Shown here one piece after another: positions 30,902-42,378 of a stretch of DNA of 64,000 nt. The stretch covers positions 50,335,700 to 50,399,699 of the forward strand of contig OY744531.1 in NCBI GenBank assembly GCA_963556195.1, given 5' to 3'. The position numbers and the translations under genes are program-made. The first letter of the stretch is position 1. Each line of letters starts with the position of its first letter. The stretch comes from Sepiola atlantica. Taxonomy: Eukaryota > Mollusca > Cephalopoda > Sepiida > Sepiolidae. Below the pieces are notes generated by a model that was not told the origin of the DNA, did not search any database, and saw only the letters and a program-made list of their open reading frames with translations.

Positions 30902-31630
30902 ACTTAGTTCACCCCAAACAAGGCAAGTTGCAACTGTAGATGTAAGGGGCTACTGAGAATTAGGGTGAAAGTTTAGGGGGTTATCCTTAATTGGGAGCTG
31001 TGCAGCGAGATGCGTGTTCACATTAGTTTTAAATTTCTGCATGTCGGTACAGTCGGAGAAACAGGGTGCAGGGAGGGAGTTCCAAAAGCCGGCAGCTCGA
31101 GGAAAGAAGCTATTGGAGTAGAAGGCTCTCCGGCATCTGGGAACCTTCACAGTGAATGGATCAGATCTAACTGATTTTCGGGTTGGTCGAGTGTATTTAC
31201 GTTGAGGGGGTACCAGAACAGCAAGTTCATCGGAGCACATTCCATTGAAGTACTTGTAAAACAAGAACAAGGACGCAACATTGTGGCGATGGAACAAGGG
31301 CTGGAGCTTGGTTGATATTAGATACTCTTTTTTAGACCTTGTCTAAAAGGGAGAGACTGGTGGATGGTGACAACAATATTCCATGCATGGGCAGATGGTG
31401 GCTTTATAGAAATATAGGATACTGTCAGGTGTGAGAAGTTTTCTTGCACAGTCTACTTTCTTTCCGGCAGCCATTGGCAAGTCTCTGTATATTTGTTTCA
31501 ATTCATGTTACCTGTGAATGTTAGGCCGGGGAGTTTGAGTGTTGGACTTTTATGTAGGGTTTTATTTGCCATGGCAAGCGGTGGTTGCAGAGGTTTCTTG
31601 TAGTTGTTGAAGGAAAGAAGCTTTGTCTTA
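30900..31630 (-). pseudogene. LINE RT C-terminal relic
   Basis: A non-LTR retrotransposon 3' end read from ~31630 down to 30900. Segments in order: TKTKLLSFNNYKKPL, LKLPGLTFTG, KVDCARKLLTPDSILYFYKA then TICPCMEYC, a stop, then the open frame 31297-30950 with HRHNVASLFLFYKYFNG, CSDELAVLVPP, FTVKVPRCRRAFYSNSFFPR and AAGFWNSLPAPCF. This is the region after the RT core, through the C terminus. The 3' UTR (CTTGCCTTGTTTGGGGTGAA) then runs into (TA)n. RT and endonuclease are missing by 5' truncation. At least two stops break the frame. Confidence 0.85.
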
Positions 31631-31639
31631 GTAGCATAT

Positions 31640-32030
31640 ATATATATATATAAAAATTTAAAATGGTTTACATAAATATATTTATGTTTTAATGTACCTC
31701 ATTGGAACCAAAGTTTGTAATGAAAGTAGTATGTCTAAAAAAATCAGAGGTCGAGATTTTACACAATCAGATTTCAGAATCAGTACAAGCTCCAAAAGTA
31801 CATAAGTTATTCTTACTATATATGGAAAATTGGTTTATGGAATAGCCGATAAGCATGGCTACACACTAGTAGAAGTAAGGACACAAACACGTCATTAAAG
31901 CTGAACCAAGATATTTTGTCAGATTCGTTCGACCATGTTCATTTGGTATAAATAAGCTTTATTAAGCAGAACTCAACATTTTATGCAGTGAATTAAATAC
32001 AGGATTCAGTTCGAAATTATGTATAGATTC
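31640..32030. other. No recognisable feature
   Basis: AT-rich sequence with one short (TA)n at 31637-31651. No open frame of note. Confidence 0.4.
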
Positions 32031-32035
32031 ACAAG

Positions 32036-32150
32036 TTCAACAAGATGCACATGAAGAAGGTCAAATGTTGCATTGACCGAAACGTTGTAAGAATAACATC
32101 CCGGATAAAAACTGTAATCTGGGTAATCCAAATTATTAATCATCATCACA
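32036..32150 (+). repeat. SINE tail module
   Basis: AACAAGATGCACATGAAGAA, GACCGAAACGTTGTAAGAAT and GTAATCTGGGTAATCCAAAT correspond to the tail at 56440-56530. The tRNA-like head is absent. Confidence 0.65.
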
Positions 32151-32589
32151 AAATTCTGAAACATTTTATTTTCCTATTGGTGTACCATTAACAATTATTT
32201 AAATAAAGCAACAACATTTTTTTTTAAATATTTATTTGAAAATTTTGTTAAAAATATACATGAAGATTTGAAAGCTTTGGTAGACAAAAAGAAAATGTTG
32301 AAAAGTTAAGCTATTAAAGTTTAATATTTCTTTGAATTTTTAAATTATCCAAAGTCAGGAACTACTGCAGGTCATAGACATCACGTATTTATTATAGCCG
32401 CTGGCCTATTTTATTCAAAAGATAGGAAGATTTTCTTCAGTCTTCTCATGATGAACGAAGATTTATTCTTTTCTAATGGTTTAACCCATATCAACGCCAA
32501 GAGCAACTCGAGGATAAGTGTCAGTGAAATTTTCAGTTGGATGATTGAAACATTTTATTAAAGGATTGAGAACTATGATTAATTCACAG

Positions 32590-32720
32590 AACGACATGAC
32601 AGATATTTGTTGACATTGGACTTGAGAACGACCATGTTGTAGTCTGCAGGGAAACATTTCCGCAGTAATGTGTTCCACAGGTGGAAAGTTCTTGGAAATA
32701 AACTCTGTCCATTGATATAC
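32590..32720 (-). pseudogene. LINE RT C-terminal fragment
   Basis: The minus frame contains ISKNFPPVEHITAEMFPCRL-type and, in the adjacent frame, FHLWNTLLRKCFPADYNMVV then LKSNVNKYL, the same terminal motif as 12360-12500. It is ~70% alike at DNA level by eye. Confidence 0.65.
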
Positions 32721-32815
32721 TACACTACTCCCTTCCTCCCAAATAAGAAGGTAATGCCTGGGAGGATAGTACCATGACAACAGGACAGATACTACACTAC
32801 TCGCCATCCCCCCTC
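32700..32815 (-). repeat. Two weak U2-core-like words
   Basis: GATATACTACACTACT near 32712 and GGACAGATACTACACTACT near 32779 each contain a reverse U2 core (AGTGTAGTATCTGT in the second). Flanks do not match the body of the other copies, so they may be very degenerate. Confidence 0.3.
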
Positions 32816-32829
32816 CAAATATTAAGATT

Positions 32830-33590
32830 AATATGCTATTTTCGACTGTGAAGAACTAATACCTCCCCCCCTTATAGTATTTTAAACTATCCTACACTAT
32901 CTCCTCCTTATACTTTATTATATTAATTACAATAGTACAATCGTCTTAAATAGGATAGTTTCGGCTTCAAACAGACAGATACATCGTCTCCATTATAAAT
33001 AGATTATTATTTAAAACGTAAATATTTTAACTTTTTTTAAACTTTAAAAAAATGAGGGGTAGAAATAACAATTTTTAAAAAATTAAAATAATGAAAGAAT
33101 TCTTTAAAATATTTATTTGAAAAGATTTCAAAGATTACTTGAAGATTTAAAAGACTTTTAGCTGCTGGTCTGTTTAATTCAGAAAAAAGGAAGTTTTATT
33201 CAGCTCTTTCAGCTTTCTTTGTATTAGAAAAATCAAGGAAAAATATCAACAGACTTTTTTTAGCAAAAATGGAGAATGTTGTCTTTAAGTTTGTTTACTG
33301 TAATTGATAATGACAATTATTATGTCATTGATTAATTAAAATTAATTTCATTTTCATCTATTTTTTATTACTGTAAAAATATTAGATGATATATAACTGA
33401 AATATTTTATTGGCATTGCCAGGCCATTATTTCAATATGATTACAAATATTTTTTTTTTTAATAAAAAATTTATTTTCTGTCTCATTAGACATCTCTTAT
33501 TTTAATTATGTGGAGTGACTATCTCTCATTTATTGTGTCCCTAGGTGGCGGATAGGGCTTTCAGATATGGCGCTTAACTAGTTCTGGATC
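32830..33590. other. No recognisable feature
   Basis: AT-rich with T and A runs. Nothing coding. Confidence 0.4.
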
Positions 33591-33594
33591 AACT

Positions 33595-34048
33595 GGCAAT
33601 CTACTCAGAGGGTGTATGTGGGATATCCTCTCGTCAGGTATTTCTCTGTGAAACGCATACAGATGCCTGATGTACAGTTTAGACTTGGCAGTTGTCAGCC
33701 ACCATAAACTGAGTGACTGACTTGGTCGAGTTGAAGCTGTTGTCCTTGGTTGGTGACGATCACGAAAAAGTATTGGGCAAGGAAGGGCATCCTCTGCAAA
33801 ACTTTTGTTTCAAATAAACCTTCATGTATATGGCAGGCTCATTGAATTTTGTGATAGGCGGTGCTGGTAGACGTAATAGACGTGTCAGTAACGTCTCTGG
33901 TTTGGCCCCTTCACAGGCATGGAAGCACTCTGCAGTTGATTCTCATGATAGATGTGGAGTGAGATCTGCAATGTGTGCAGCTATCCACTACCTGAACGAG
34001 GTCCCACCAGTGTGGATGATGCCCCTCAACCTGATAAAAAGAAGAACC

Positions 34049-34113
<65 letters not shown>
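33595..34113 (+). repeat. LINE-type 3' region ending in (GAT)n
   Basis: GGCAAGGAAGGGCATCCTC near 33778 and an ACCGATGATGATG transition at 34044 are features of LINE 3' ends whose tail is (GAT)n. The (GAT)n run occupies ~34048-34113 and creates poly-Asp and poly-Ile artefact frames. Coding sequence upstream is not recognised. Confidence 0.55.
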
Positions 34114-34117
<4 letters not shown>

Positions 34118-34739
34118 TCCCATTTCAGCTTTTAATGCAAAAAAATAAATAAATACACTACATACATTTAAAGAAATTTTTAGTAGTACAGAACTTTATT
34201 AAGGCTTTAAAAAGAAAAAGCATGAAGTCATTGTATATTAATAATTACTGAGTGGATTACACACATGAAATTAAAATAGTAAATAGGGGGGAGGGACACT
34301 ACAGCATAGAGAGAAAAAATGGTTTATTAATAATGATAAAATACCAACCGACTAAAACCTAAAACCTGAGGCACTTTTCGGTCGACACATTTTCAAAAGT
34401 ATCCGTCGACAAATATGGAATAACATTTTTTTGAATATTAATTATTCAGATATGTTACTTATTCAGATATGTTACTTATGAAAAAAAAAAGGAAACATCA
34501 CACAACTTCGAAAGAACGAGAATTCTGCAAATCAAAACACAAAGTTCGACATTAATAAGCACTAAATAAATTTAATTTGTGTGAAAACTCTTTTTGCATA
34601 CAGGGAGAGGGCTGCCGCATGGTTACGCTTACCGCCTCCAAGACACTGAGATGGTTTTTAGAATGTGCCTTGTGCAAAACGTGGAAGCAACCATCGAAAT
34701 ATGAATGACCACACAGCTTATTGTCATATAAGTGCTAGC

Positions 34740-35086
34740 TAATGGACGCCATATGTATCTGTGAGCGCTCGAATGTGATCTGTGAATGCCTGGATGTGCT
34801 CATTAATATATTTCTCTTCTTTTCCACATAAATTGCAAAAGAAAGTAGGCACATGTGTTATTCCAACCTCCAAACACGGGAAAGTACAACCCTTATAGTC
34901 TGCCTCACACGGCAATTTGAATTTATATATAACTGAATTCTTCTGTAGTGTAGGAAGTACATCTTTGTGGAATGAAGGAAAAGCAGTTCTGGTGCCAAAC
35001 GACACACTGATGGAACTGTACCACATAAAAGCAGCAAGATACTGCGGACAAAATTCTGTCAATAAAACTTTGACTAATAACACCAA
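34740..35086 (-). pseudogene. Penelope-like element, 3' coding relic
   Basis: The 115-codon minus frame contains SVSFGTRTAFPSFHKDVLPT then NSVIYKFKLPCEADYKGCTF and EVGITHVPT. It aligns with 288-residue frame positions ~154-200 of the element at 58208-59074 (VSLRLVYATRPAFPSFCKDS; NIVYQFKCQCDAGYIGRT). This is the linker and beginning of the GIY-YIG endonuclease, with the tyrosine-glycine pair altered (Y-K-G in place of Y-I-G). RT and the rest of the nuclease are missing. Confidence 0.75.
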
Positions 35087-35105
35087 TGGTAAGTCTTGTT
35101 TATCC

Positions 35106-35119
<14 letters not shown>

Positions 35120-35138
<19 letters not shown>

Positions 35139-35524
35139 GAGTGTGTGTGTGAGAGAGTAAAAGATTGGACAAAAGAATGGAAACAAAACTCGAAACCTTC
35201 ATTGTGCAATTAGAAAACTCTTAAACCTTTCTCTGCTTATCCCAGCATTGTTTCCAGCTGTCGTGGAATTCTCCTTGTCACTGGATTCAAGCAATTCCGG
35301 TTCAGTAAAAGTGTAGTTGCAGATTGCACAACTTTTGCTTCAGTATAGACTCCTCTTACAGGCTATATTCATTATTTTTTAGGTTGAATGAAGACCTATA
35401 ATACATGTAATATCGGAAGAAACAGCCTAAAATTCTGATTTTTTTTTACATTTTGTATTTCTATACGTCAACAAGTAAGAAATAAAATTAAAAAACTAGA
35501 TAAACACTTATATATATTTTTACA

Positions 35525-35568
<44 letters not shown>

Positions 35569-35570
35569 GG
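35120..35570. repeat. (TA)n runs with intervening unique DNA
   Basis: TA runs at 35118-35138 and 35531-35566 with a short (GT)n/(GA)n at 35139-35156. The sequence between shows no motif. Confidence 0.8.
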
Positions 35571-36230
35571 ATACCATTTGAAATATTCAAAACATATTAA
35601 TTAGAATTTCAAATGTTCAAATCGAGTTCCGAAATAAAATACTCAACACGTCCTCTATATGTACACACGTTTCCGAGATTCAGCTTTATTCATTATCAAA
35701 ATTAAATTTTGAATGGATAAGGCATTTTTCTTATCAGCATTGAAAATTCTTTTATCAAAATTCAAGAATATATCATAAGAAGCATATGAACAATCTTAGA
35801 AAATATTTTTAAACTTCCCTTTATCCAAGAGAACAACGGATTAATTCCAAATTACTCTTTCTTAAAACAGATTAGCAAAGGAGTTTGTGCGATATCAATC
35901 AGCATTGTATCTTCAAAAATAAAGGTGCCAGATATATTTACCATTATACTAAATAAAAAAGATTGAAAATGAATTCAACTGGAAAGTTTTGTAAGACAAA
36001 TATAAAACAAAAACTGTCAATTACCATCCAATTGTGTCTTTTAATTATTATTTAAAAAGAAACCGTAAATTGTGAGTATTCATTATGTTAGAAAATTTCA
36101 AACCAACAATTGTTGAGCTGAATGTTAATTCTAATTGTTAAATATTGAATGAGTAGACTCGCGGGTATATCAATTGGTTAGTTGAAAATAACAGGAAATG
36201 AAAGTTCAATCGGGGTCAACTTGGTGAACT
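35570..36230. other. No recognisable feature
   Basis: AT-rich. ACACGTTTCCGAGATTCAGC near 35663 is reminiscent of the ACACACGTTT words in the fold-back at 6552-6872 but I could not extend the match. Confidence 0.4.
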
Positions 36231-36716
36231 CGAGGTTAGATTTTACTACACTGTGGGAATGTATAGAAACGGATGTGACGTCACATGGCTCAAGGAGAGA
36301 GTGAGTGACATAAGTCGTCAGTTCCTTGGAAACACTAGAGGTGGGAATGTGTGATTTGAAAAATGTCCTGATAAGACATGATTAAACAGTGATTATTAGT
36401 CTCTCCCTGTCTCCGCTCCACCCACTGGTTAGCGATTTGGAACGAAGAACAAGGCGAATAAACCTTCTCTGTCTTCAACAGACTTGTTTTGACTTTAGTC
36501 CCTTTTCGAGGTATGAAAGAACTTATTTGCAAGCAGGGTTTCCTCAGTCTGGCAGGATCACTGTGGTCGCATACAAGAACTCAGTTAACAAGGTATGATT
36601 ATGAACCTTCATGTTTTACATGTATGGCACAAGGTTGAAACGCAACATAATATTGAGTTCAGATGTGGAAGAAGGGGAACCTTATAAATTCCCTCGCAAC
36701 GCCAGACATGCCTGCT
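36230..36716 (+). mobile_element. Possible Helitron-like element, 3' part
   Basis: It ends CGCCAGACATGCCTGCTAGT, with CTAG followed by T. Upstream is ATGTGACGTCACATGG, a TGACGTCA palindrome also found in the modules at 5490-5690. The 5' boundary is unknown and no enzyme is encoded. Confidence 0.35.
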
Positions 36717-36729
36717 AGTATTTCTATGC

Positions 36730-37178
36730 ATATTTAGAAGAATATTAACGAGTGATTTTTTTTCTTATTTTACTGATTAGCAATTGATTCGGTTCGTGGA
36801 GGGCGGAATTATTTAACTTTCATCTTGTTCAACGACTTCTTAACTTTGGTGCATCGTATCACATTTTTATAACAACGTTGCCTCTTTTGATCCTCAAACA
36901 ATCTTTTCTTTATAAAAATTATCCCCTTTTTTATTAACCATACATTTTTTTAAATATACAAATTGCCATTCTGATCTAAGATTCTATATTCTTCAGTAAT
37001 CATGCTTCTTTTTACCGATCAAACAATATTTTTTCTTACAATGTTACCCATTTTTGATCCAATTTGTAATATTCAAATTACAATGAAACTAACAAAACTC
37101 TCCTTTTTTTCTTTTTGCAGGTGAGTGATCTGTTTCAAGGGATACCCGAAGGTATTTTTGTCTTATTTTTGTCTTATG

Positions 37179-37231
<53 letters not shown>

Positions 37232-37483
37232 GCTACAAAAAGACCGTATTTATTTTTAAATATCATGAACTAAAAAATGAAAAGACTGAAAGGGTTAGCT
37301 AACCCGTGTTGGACATCACTCAATAGAACTAAATCGAGGTTAGGATTAAGAGAAAAAAATAATGCTAAGGAGATTATAGCGAGGGAAAGGGAGAAAAAAA
37401 TTAAATAGAAACTACATTTAGTTCGACAAGTTTACTCTTTGCTTACAGAGCCATTGTTAGGTTGCTGCCTAAATAAACACACA

Positions 37484-37534
<51 letters not shown>

Positions 37535-38370
37535 GTTTAAGCAGCATTCTTCTATTTATGCAAACATTGTCAAACATAACAGAATTCTACCAGTGGTTTA
37601 TGTCATTTTTTCTAATGATCGTTTCTGTGTCAAAATCAAAAAAAATAATATATGTTCCATATGTATCACGACGTTTTCGATTCTTCGTCGAATCATCTTT
37701 AGGTGACAAAAACAAATCCACAAAAAAGCTGGGGAGAAGAAGAGAATTTCATAAAGCAGCCATGAAGTCAGTTAGAAATCAAAAGAACGAACCCGTGCGA
37801 GAGGGACGTTAATAATTTAAATTCCTGAACGTCATAATTAGTATTACAGGATGAATTGTATTACGTCAAGCATTTTAAAAATGGTGTTACTGGTTTCATA
37901 CATAATGTTATTAATTGTAGGTTGCTGAGTTTTATTAAAGATAGCCTTGAGTACTTTTAATTCCTTTAAATTAGTTTCAGAATGATTTATTTTCGTGTTA
38001 TTAACTAAAAATTGTTTCAAAATCAGAGGGGGGTAGTTATGTTTTTATAAATGTTGGTAAATTGAGCTAGAGTTTACAAGATGCATGGTAAGGCGGGATA
38101 GGGTAGTGGTTGTAAAACCAATGTCGCTATTAGCTTTATTATTATTATGAGTTTTATATATATATATATATATATATAAGTAATGTGTATTGATGCTTTC
38201 AAAGAAAAAATGGAATGGGTTTTGTGTGAGCCCGTTTGAATTAGGACTATCTCTAAATTAAACTAAGGGAGGTAATTTAAAATATTAACAGAATTACCAG
38301 GTTTTTAGAAAATTACAAAAAATGAGAGTATTATCCGATTTCAATCAAATTATCAGTATTTTATTTATTA
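36730..38370. other. AT-rich DNA with two (TA)n runs
   Basis: (TA)n at 37182-37228 and 37487-37530, and a shorter one at 38157-38178. An 84-codon frame at 37558-37812 is rich in basic residues but has no recognisable motif. Otherwise nothing. Confidence 0.5.
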
Positions 38371-38372
38371 AC

Positions 38373-38710
38373 TCTTGGCTAAGATCAAAGTGTAGTATCT
38401 GTTCCGATGGATACTGCACCCCATAGACTGGTATTGTCTTGGCCTTCGGGGCTTGATTCACGCCGGTCTATGGGTCTGTCCTGTGCAGTTCTAGGAGGTC
38501 CACCCTCCCAGGCTTCGCCTCCCCTCTGTGGGGAGGAGTAAGTTTATTGCTTACTGCCTGAGGCGCCCCTACCGGGGAATGCCGACGGGGCTGCCCAGGT
38601 AATTTTTAAACCCCACTTTCTCGACCCGACCTTGGGTCACATCTTACTTGTGGGAGTAAGATAAAAACTGGCCTTGTGCCTAACTCCTGGAGAGGAGTAA
38701 ATCAATACCC
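38373..38710 (+). repeat. U2 snRNA-headed retroposon with GC-rich body
   Basis: 38374-38404 (CTTGGCTAAGATCAAAGTGT then AGTATCTGTTC) is identical, as far as I recall the sequence, to animal U2 snRNA nucleotides ~14-44. A ~300-bp GC-rich body follows that shares order and sequence with 20575-20830 (GGTCCACCCTCCCAGGC, GAGGCGCCCCTACCGGGGAA, GGGCTGCCCAGGTAA). This body differs from the one at 28.5 kb, so U2 5' sequence is joined to at least two unrelated bodies. Confidence 0.75.
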
Positions 38711-38719
38711 GGTGTTGCC

Positions 38720-39480
38720 GACATCTTTCTTTTAAACCGTCTCTCTATCTCTGCCACTCTCTATTCTCTTCTCTCCCCTTCTCTCTCTCTTCCCACTCCT
38801 TCTTTTTATCACCCTTTCTCTCTTTACCACTAGTATCATTTCACACCAAAGGTCGATGGGAAAAAATCGTACTAAATGTCGCCTCCCGCTTACATTACCA
38901 AAATTTGACCCTCTTGACCTCTAAACATTAATCGCCCATATAAGGTTTTTATTTTGGCTTTAAATCGAAAATATACTCAACTTGGATCACAGCAATACTA
39001 TGTTTCAAAATCCCCTTGATGAATACGAATTTCCTACCAAATTTACAGCAATATATGTGGTTTTAAAAAAGCACCCCGGGCTTTTTTCCTTCAAGAACCT
39101 CATGAGACTATACACCGTTTTTCAATACTAGATGGTAAGGAATTAACAATTCGAAGGTGAATTGGTGTATCATTGGAAAATTACTTTTTTCGGCATGAAA
39201 CCTTTGGTATGACAAAATCCAAATGTGTATGTGTATATGTATTTTTACGATTTGAATTATTTAAATCAAGGGCATACTCAAAGTTATTAAAGTTGTTTAC
39301 ACCTTTTTCAAATTGCTATATAATTTTAGTTATACATTACAATATAAAAATTGTTCATACCGTACATTCCTCATAACTTTTTCTTACGATACTACACTAC
39401 ACACCAAAAAATACCCTTTCATACATTTGAGTATGTTCGTTTTTTGGAATATGATTTGAAAATAATTTAAAACGTTAAAA
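38720..39480. other. No recognisable feature
   Basis: A CT-rich stretch at 38745-38825, then AT-rich sequence. No motif in the 67-codon frame at 39173-39376. Confidence 0.4.
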
Positions 39481-39482
39481 AT

Positions 39483-39489
<7 letters not shown>

Positions 39490-39544
<55 letters not shown>

Positions 39545-39651
39545 TCAACTATATTTCAATAAATATTGAGCTATTCGATGTTTGCAAGTTGATGATTGAT
39601 CTTTGTAGTTAGCTCAAAAAGAGTTTTTTAATTGATTTAAATTTGAGTGTG

Positions 39652-39704
<53 letters not shown>
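39490..39704. repeat. Two long (TA)n microsatellites
   Basis: TA runs at 39490-39541 and 39656-39704 are separated by ~115 bp of unremarkable sequence. Confidence 0.95.
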
Positions 39705-39708
<4 letters not shown>

Positions 39709-39724
39709 ACATAATGTATATTTA

Positions 39725-39850
39725 TTCACGGCCACGTGTTTCGTCATCTCTACGACTCATCAGTATGGCTAGACCTGGCGAGATTCAAAACCAGGACCCA
39801 AGTGACTGTTGTCTGATGCTCTACCACTGAGCCACAAGCCATGCTAGAGG
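39725..39850 (-). mobile_element. tRNA-derived SINE, minus strand
   Basis: On the minus strand: A box GTGGCTCAGTGGTAGAGCAT, then GACAACAGTCACTTGGGTCC and B box TGGTTTTGAATCTCGCC, then the tail CATACTGATGAGTCGTAGAG, GACGAAACACGTGGCCGTGA. A clear A/B-box pair at tRNA-like spacing followed by the family tail. Degenerate relatives are at 40030-40110 and 45835-45940. Confidence 0.8.
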
Positions 39851-40029
39851 TGGGAGATATGTATCAAATATATTAATGTTGCCATCTATTTATTTATATC
39901 CTTATTATATTTGTGATACTGATAATTAAACGTATTCAATTATTTTTACAGAAAAGCATTTACCTTAATGCTAAGTGTTCCTTTCACCAGTGTGATGCCT
40001 CCATAGGGAAGCGTATAAATCTATAAAAT

Positions 40030-40110
40030 ATAGTATTCCACGGACACAAGTTTCGTCGTTTTTGCGATTTATCAGCATGGGTAGATCTAACGAAATTCGA
40101 AACTGGAACC
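40030..40110 (-). repeat. SINE fragment of the same family
   Basis: The plus-strand view GACACAAGTTTCGTCGTTTT, TTATCAGCATGGGTAGATCT, AACGAAATTCGAAACTGGAA matches 39733-39800. The A-box half of the head is missing. Confidence 0.65.
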
Positions 40111-40133
40111 ATGTATATAGATAACTGACATTC

Positions 40134-40137
<4 letters not shown>

Positions 40138-40170
<33 letters not shown>
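40138..40170. repeat. (TA)n microsatellite
   Basis: About 16 TA units. Confidence 0.9.
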
Positions 40171-40172
<2 letters not shown>

Positions 40173-40618
40173 TACTTTTACTTTTATATGTAAATAAATA
40201 AATACGTCCCATAATGGGGCGACTTAATGCATATAATATATGTAAGGGAGGAAACTCTCTCATCCTTTAGGAAACTGAACTTAACATATGATAGCCTTCA
40301 TAACATCTGTCATTATTACCACAAAAACAACAAAAAATCTCAACTAAATAAATATATATATTCATAAAACCATTACAGGCGAATTTATTAAAATATATTT
40401 TATGTTTAAAAGGAAAATGTCTAAAACAAAAGAAGCAAAATTGTAAAAATAAATTGATTTTACTCTAATGATGAAATATTGCCAGGGTGCCGGTAAGGGT
40501 TGGAAGAAATGTTTCATTGTTAGTCAAGTGGACCAGTCGTAAAAATAGAAAAAACTCATAAACTAGCCAATACTAAGTGAGAAAATCAGATCTCTCTTTC
40601 CATCTGTTATGTATGCAT

Positions 40619-41550
40619 GCATATGTACACAGATAGAACCATATATACACAGATAGAAAACATAGAACCATATAGAAGTCATAGATAGAAGATATAGAAC
40701 CATATATACACAGACGGAAGGAATAGAACAGTATAGAAGACATAGCTATAAGACATAACACCATATAGAAGACATACATAGAAGACATAGAACCATATAT
40801 ACAAAGATAGAATACATAGAACCGTATATAGACAGATAGAAGACATACCTATAATACATAGAACCATATATACACAGAAGAAATAAACGATATAGAAGAC
40901 ATAGCTATAAGAGATATAACCATATATACACAGATAGCCCTTACGTTTACAGTGGTGGCCTGCCTTGTTTGGAGTGAAATATGATTTTAAAAAAAGATAG
41001 AAGACATAGAACCATATAGAAGACATAGATAGAAGACATAGCACCATATACACACAGACAGAAGACATAGAACCATATATACACAGATGGAAGGAATAGA
41101 ACGATAAACCAGACAGCTATAAGACACAGAACCATATATACACAGATAGAAGACATAGAACCATATATACACAGATAGAATATATAGAACTATATATACA
41201 CAGATAGAAGACATAGAACCATATATACACAGATAGAATATATAGAACTATATATACACAGATAGAAGACATAGAATCATATATATAAGACATAGATAGG
41301 AGACATAGAACCATATATACACAGAAGATATAGAACTATATAAAAGACATAGGTAGAAGACATAGAACCATATATACACAGATAGAAGACATAGAACCAT
41401 ATAGAAGACATAGATAGAAGACATAGAACTATATATACACACAGATAGAAGACATAGAACAATATAGAAGACATAGATAGAAGACATGGAACCATATATA
41501 CACAGATAGAAGACATAGAACCATAGATACACAGATAGAAAACATAGAAA
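40619..41550. repeat. 29-bp-unit minisatellite array
   Basis: About 930 bp built from AGAAGACATAGAACCATATA then TACACAGAT (29 bp), with a shorter 19-bp variant (AGAAGACATAGAACCATAT) intermixed. The minus strand has no stop in the unit. Because 29 is not a multiple of 3, every minus frame stays open and cycles through C-Y-x-F-Y-V-L-type hydrophobic peptides, explaining the many overlapping 65-150-codon frames. None is a gene. The array is interrupted by a short LINE end at 40938-40994. Confidence 0.93.
40938..40994 (+). mobile_element. 57-bp LINE 3'-end insertion inside the minisatellite
   Basis: CCCTTACGTTTACAGTGGTG, GCCTGCCTTGTTTGGAGTGA then ATTTTAAAAAA is the LINE 3' UTR seen at 30905-30960 (there on the minus strand), with an A-rich tail. 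AGATAG flanks both sides (40932-40937, 40995-41000). This could be a target duplication, but AGATAG is also part of the array unit. Confidence 0.75.
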
Positions 41551-41737
41551 GACAAACACATGTCTGTGTATGACAATATTTCAAATATATATACATGCTC
41601 CATTATGGGTGGAGCACTCTGATAGAGGAAATGACGGTTTAGACTTAAGCTTAAAGCAATATTTTTCTGTTGAAAAATTGAATTCTCTCTTGTATAAACA
41701 TTGTGAATAAAATAAACAAACGAATACAAACATTCGT

Positions 41738-42195
41738 TTATAAGCGACTAGCAGCGTTACCCGGCGCTGTCCGGAGCAAAAGTGTAACATATTTCTATTC
41801 GAACTTCAGTCTTTTTACCCCTCTCTATCCATCTCTCTATCTTTCTCTACTCCCTCTTTCTCTCCATTTTTCACAGCCCCTTCTTTTTCCTCCGTCCAGC
41901 CCATTCCTCTCTCTGGGCATACACACAACCACGTACACAACTCTCCTGTGTATAGATTTCTTGAAGAATGAGTCAGCATTTTCTTTTCTAAATTAGTACA
42001 TAAAATGTCTGAAAAACCGACCCTTCTGACGAAATCTGGCACAGTTGATTCCCAAAGAATGAATTATTTTTTTTAGATATTATTCACCCAGGACAACGCT
42101 GATTAAGAATATACCAACTTTGTGGCTGTTTGTTTTGTATTTTTTAAACTTTTAGCTGGACACACACACACAGACAACTGCCCTTTATATAATAG
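41738..42195 (+). mobile_element. Unclassified non-autonomous repeat
   Basis: It starts CGACTAGCAGCGTTACCCGG then CGCTGTCCGG and ends GCCCTTTATATAATAGAATA. This start and end style (CTAGCAG...CCCGGCG near one end, TATATAAT at the other) is common to short dispersed elements of invertebrates. I cannot assign a class. The interior is CT-rich with no coding sequence. Confidence 0.5.
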
Positions 42196-42219
42196 AATAT
42201 GTATATATCTTTTATTTAT

Positions 42220-42378
42220 CAGCAGACAAGTTGGCTCAGACAGTAGAGCGTCGGGCTGTCATTATAGGTAATGACTGATGTTCAGGGTTCGAGTCTCAGA
42301 GTTGGTGTGCCTGCTGCGTCAAGCCACTCTTATATGTTTTGAAAAGATGAAACACGTGTCTGTGGATGACTATATTTT

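Noticed and set aside
33824..34135. 103-codon frame ending in a long poly-Asp run
   Set aside because: The Asp run is the (GAT)n tail of a LINE-type 3' end. No support for a coding gene.
40619..41550. CRISPR array
   Set aside because: Units are contiguous and lack unique spacers. The sequence is eukaryotic satellite DNA.
40573..41729. Overlapping minus-strand frames of 65-150 codons rich in Cys, Tyr and Phe
   Set aside because: They are translations of a stop-free 29-bp minisatellite in rotating frames, not a membrane-protein gene.
42226..42330. Possible functional tRNA gene
   Set aside because: A and B boxes are good, but the acceptor and other arms do not pair convincingly and a SINE tail follows.
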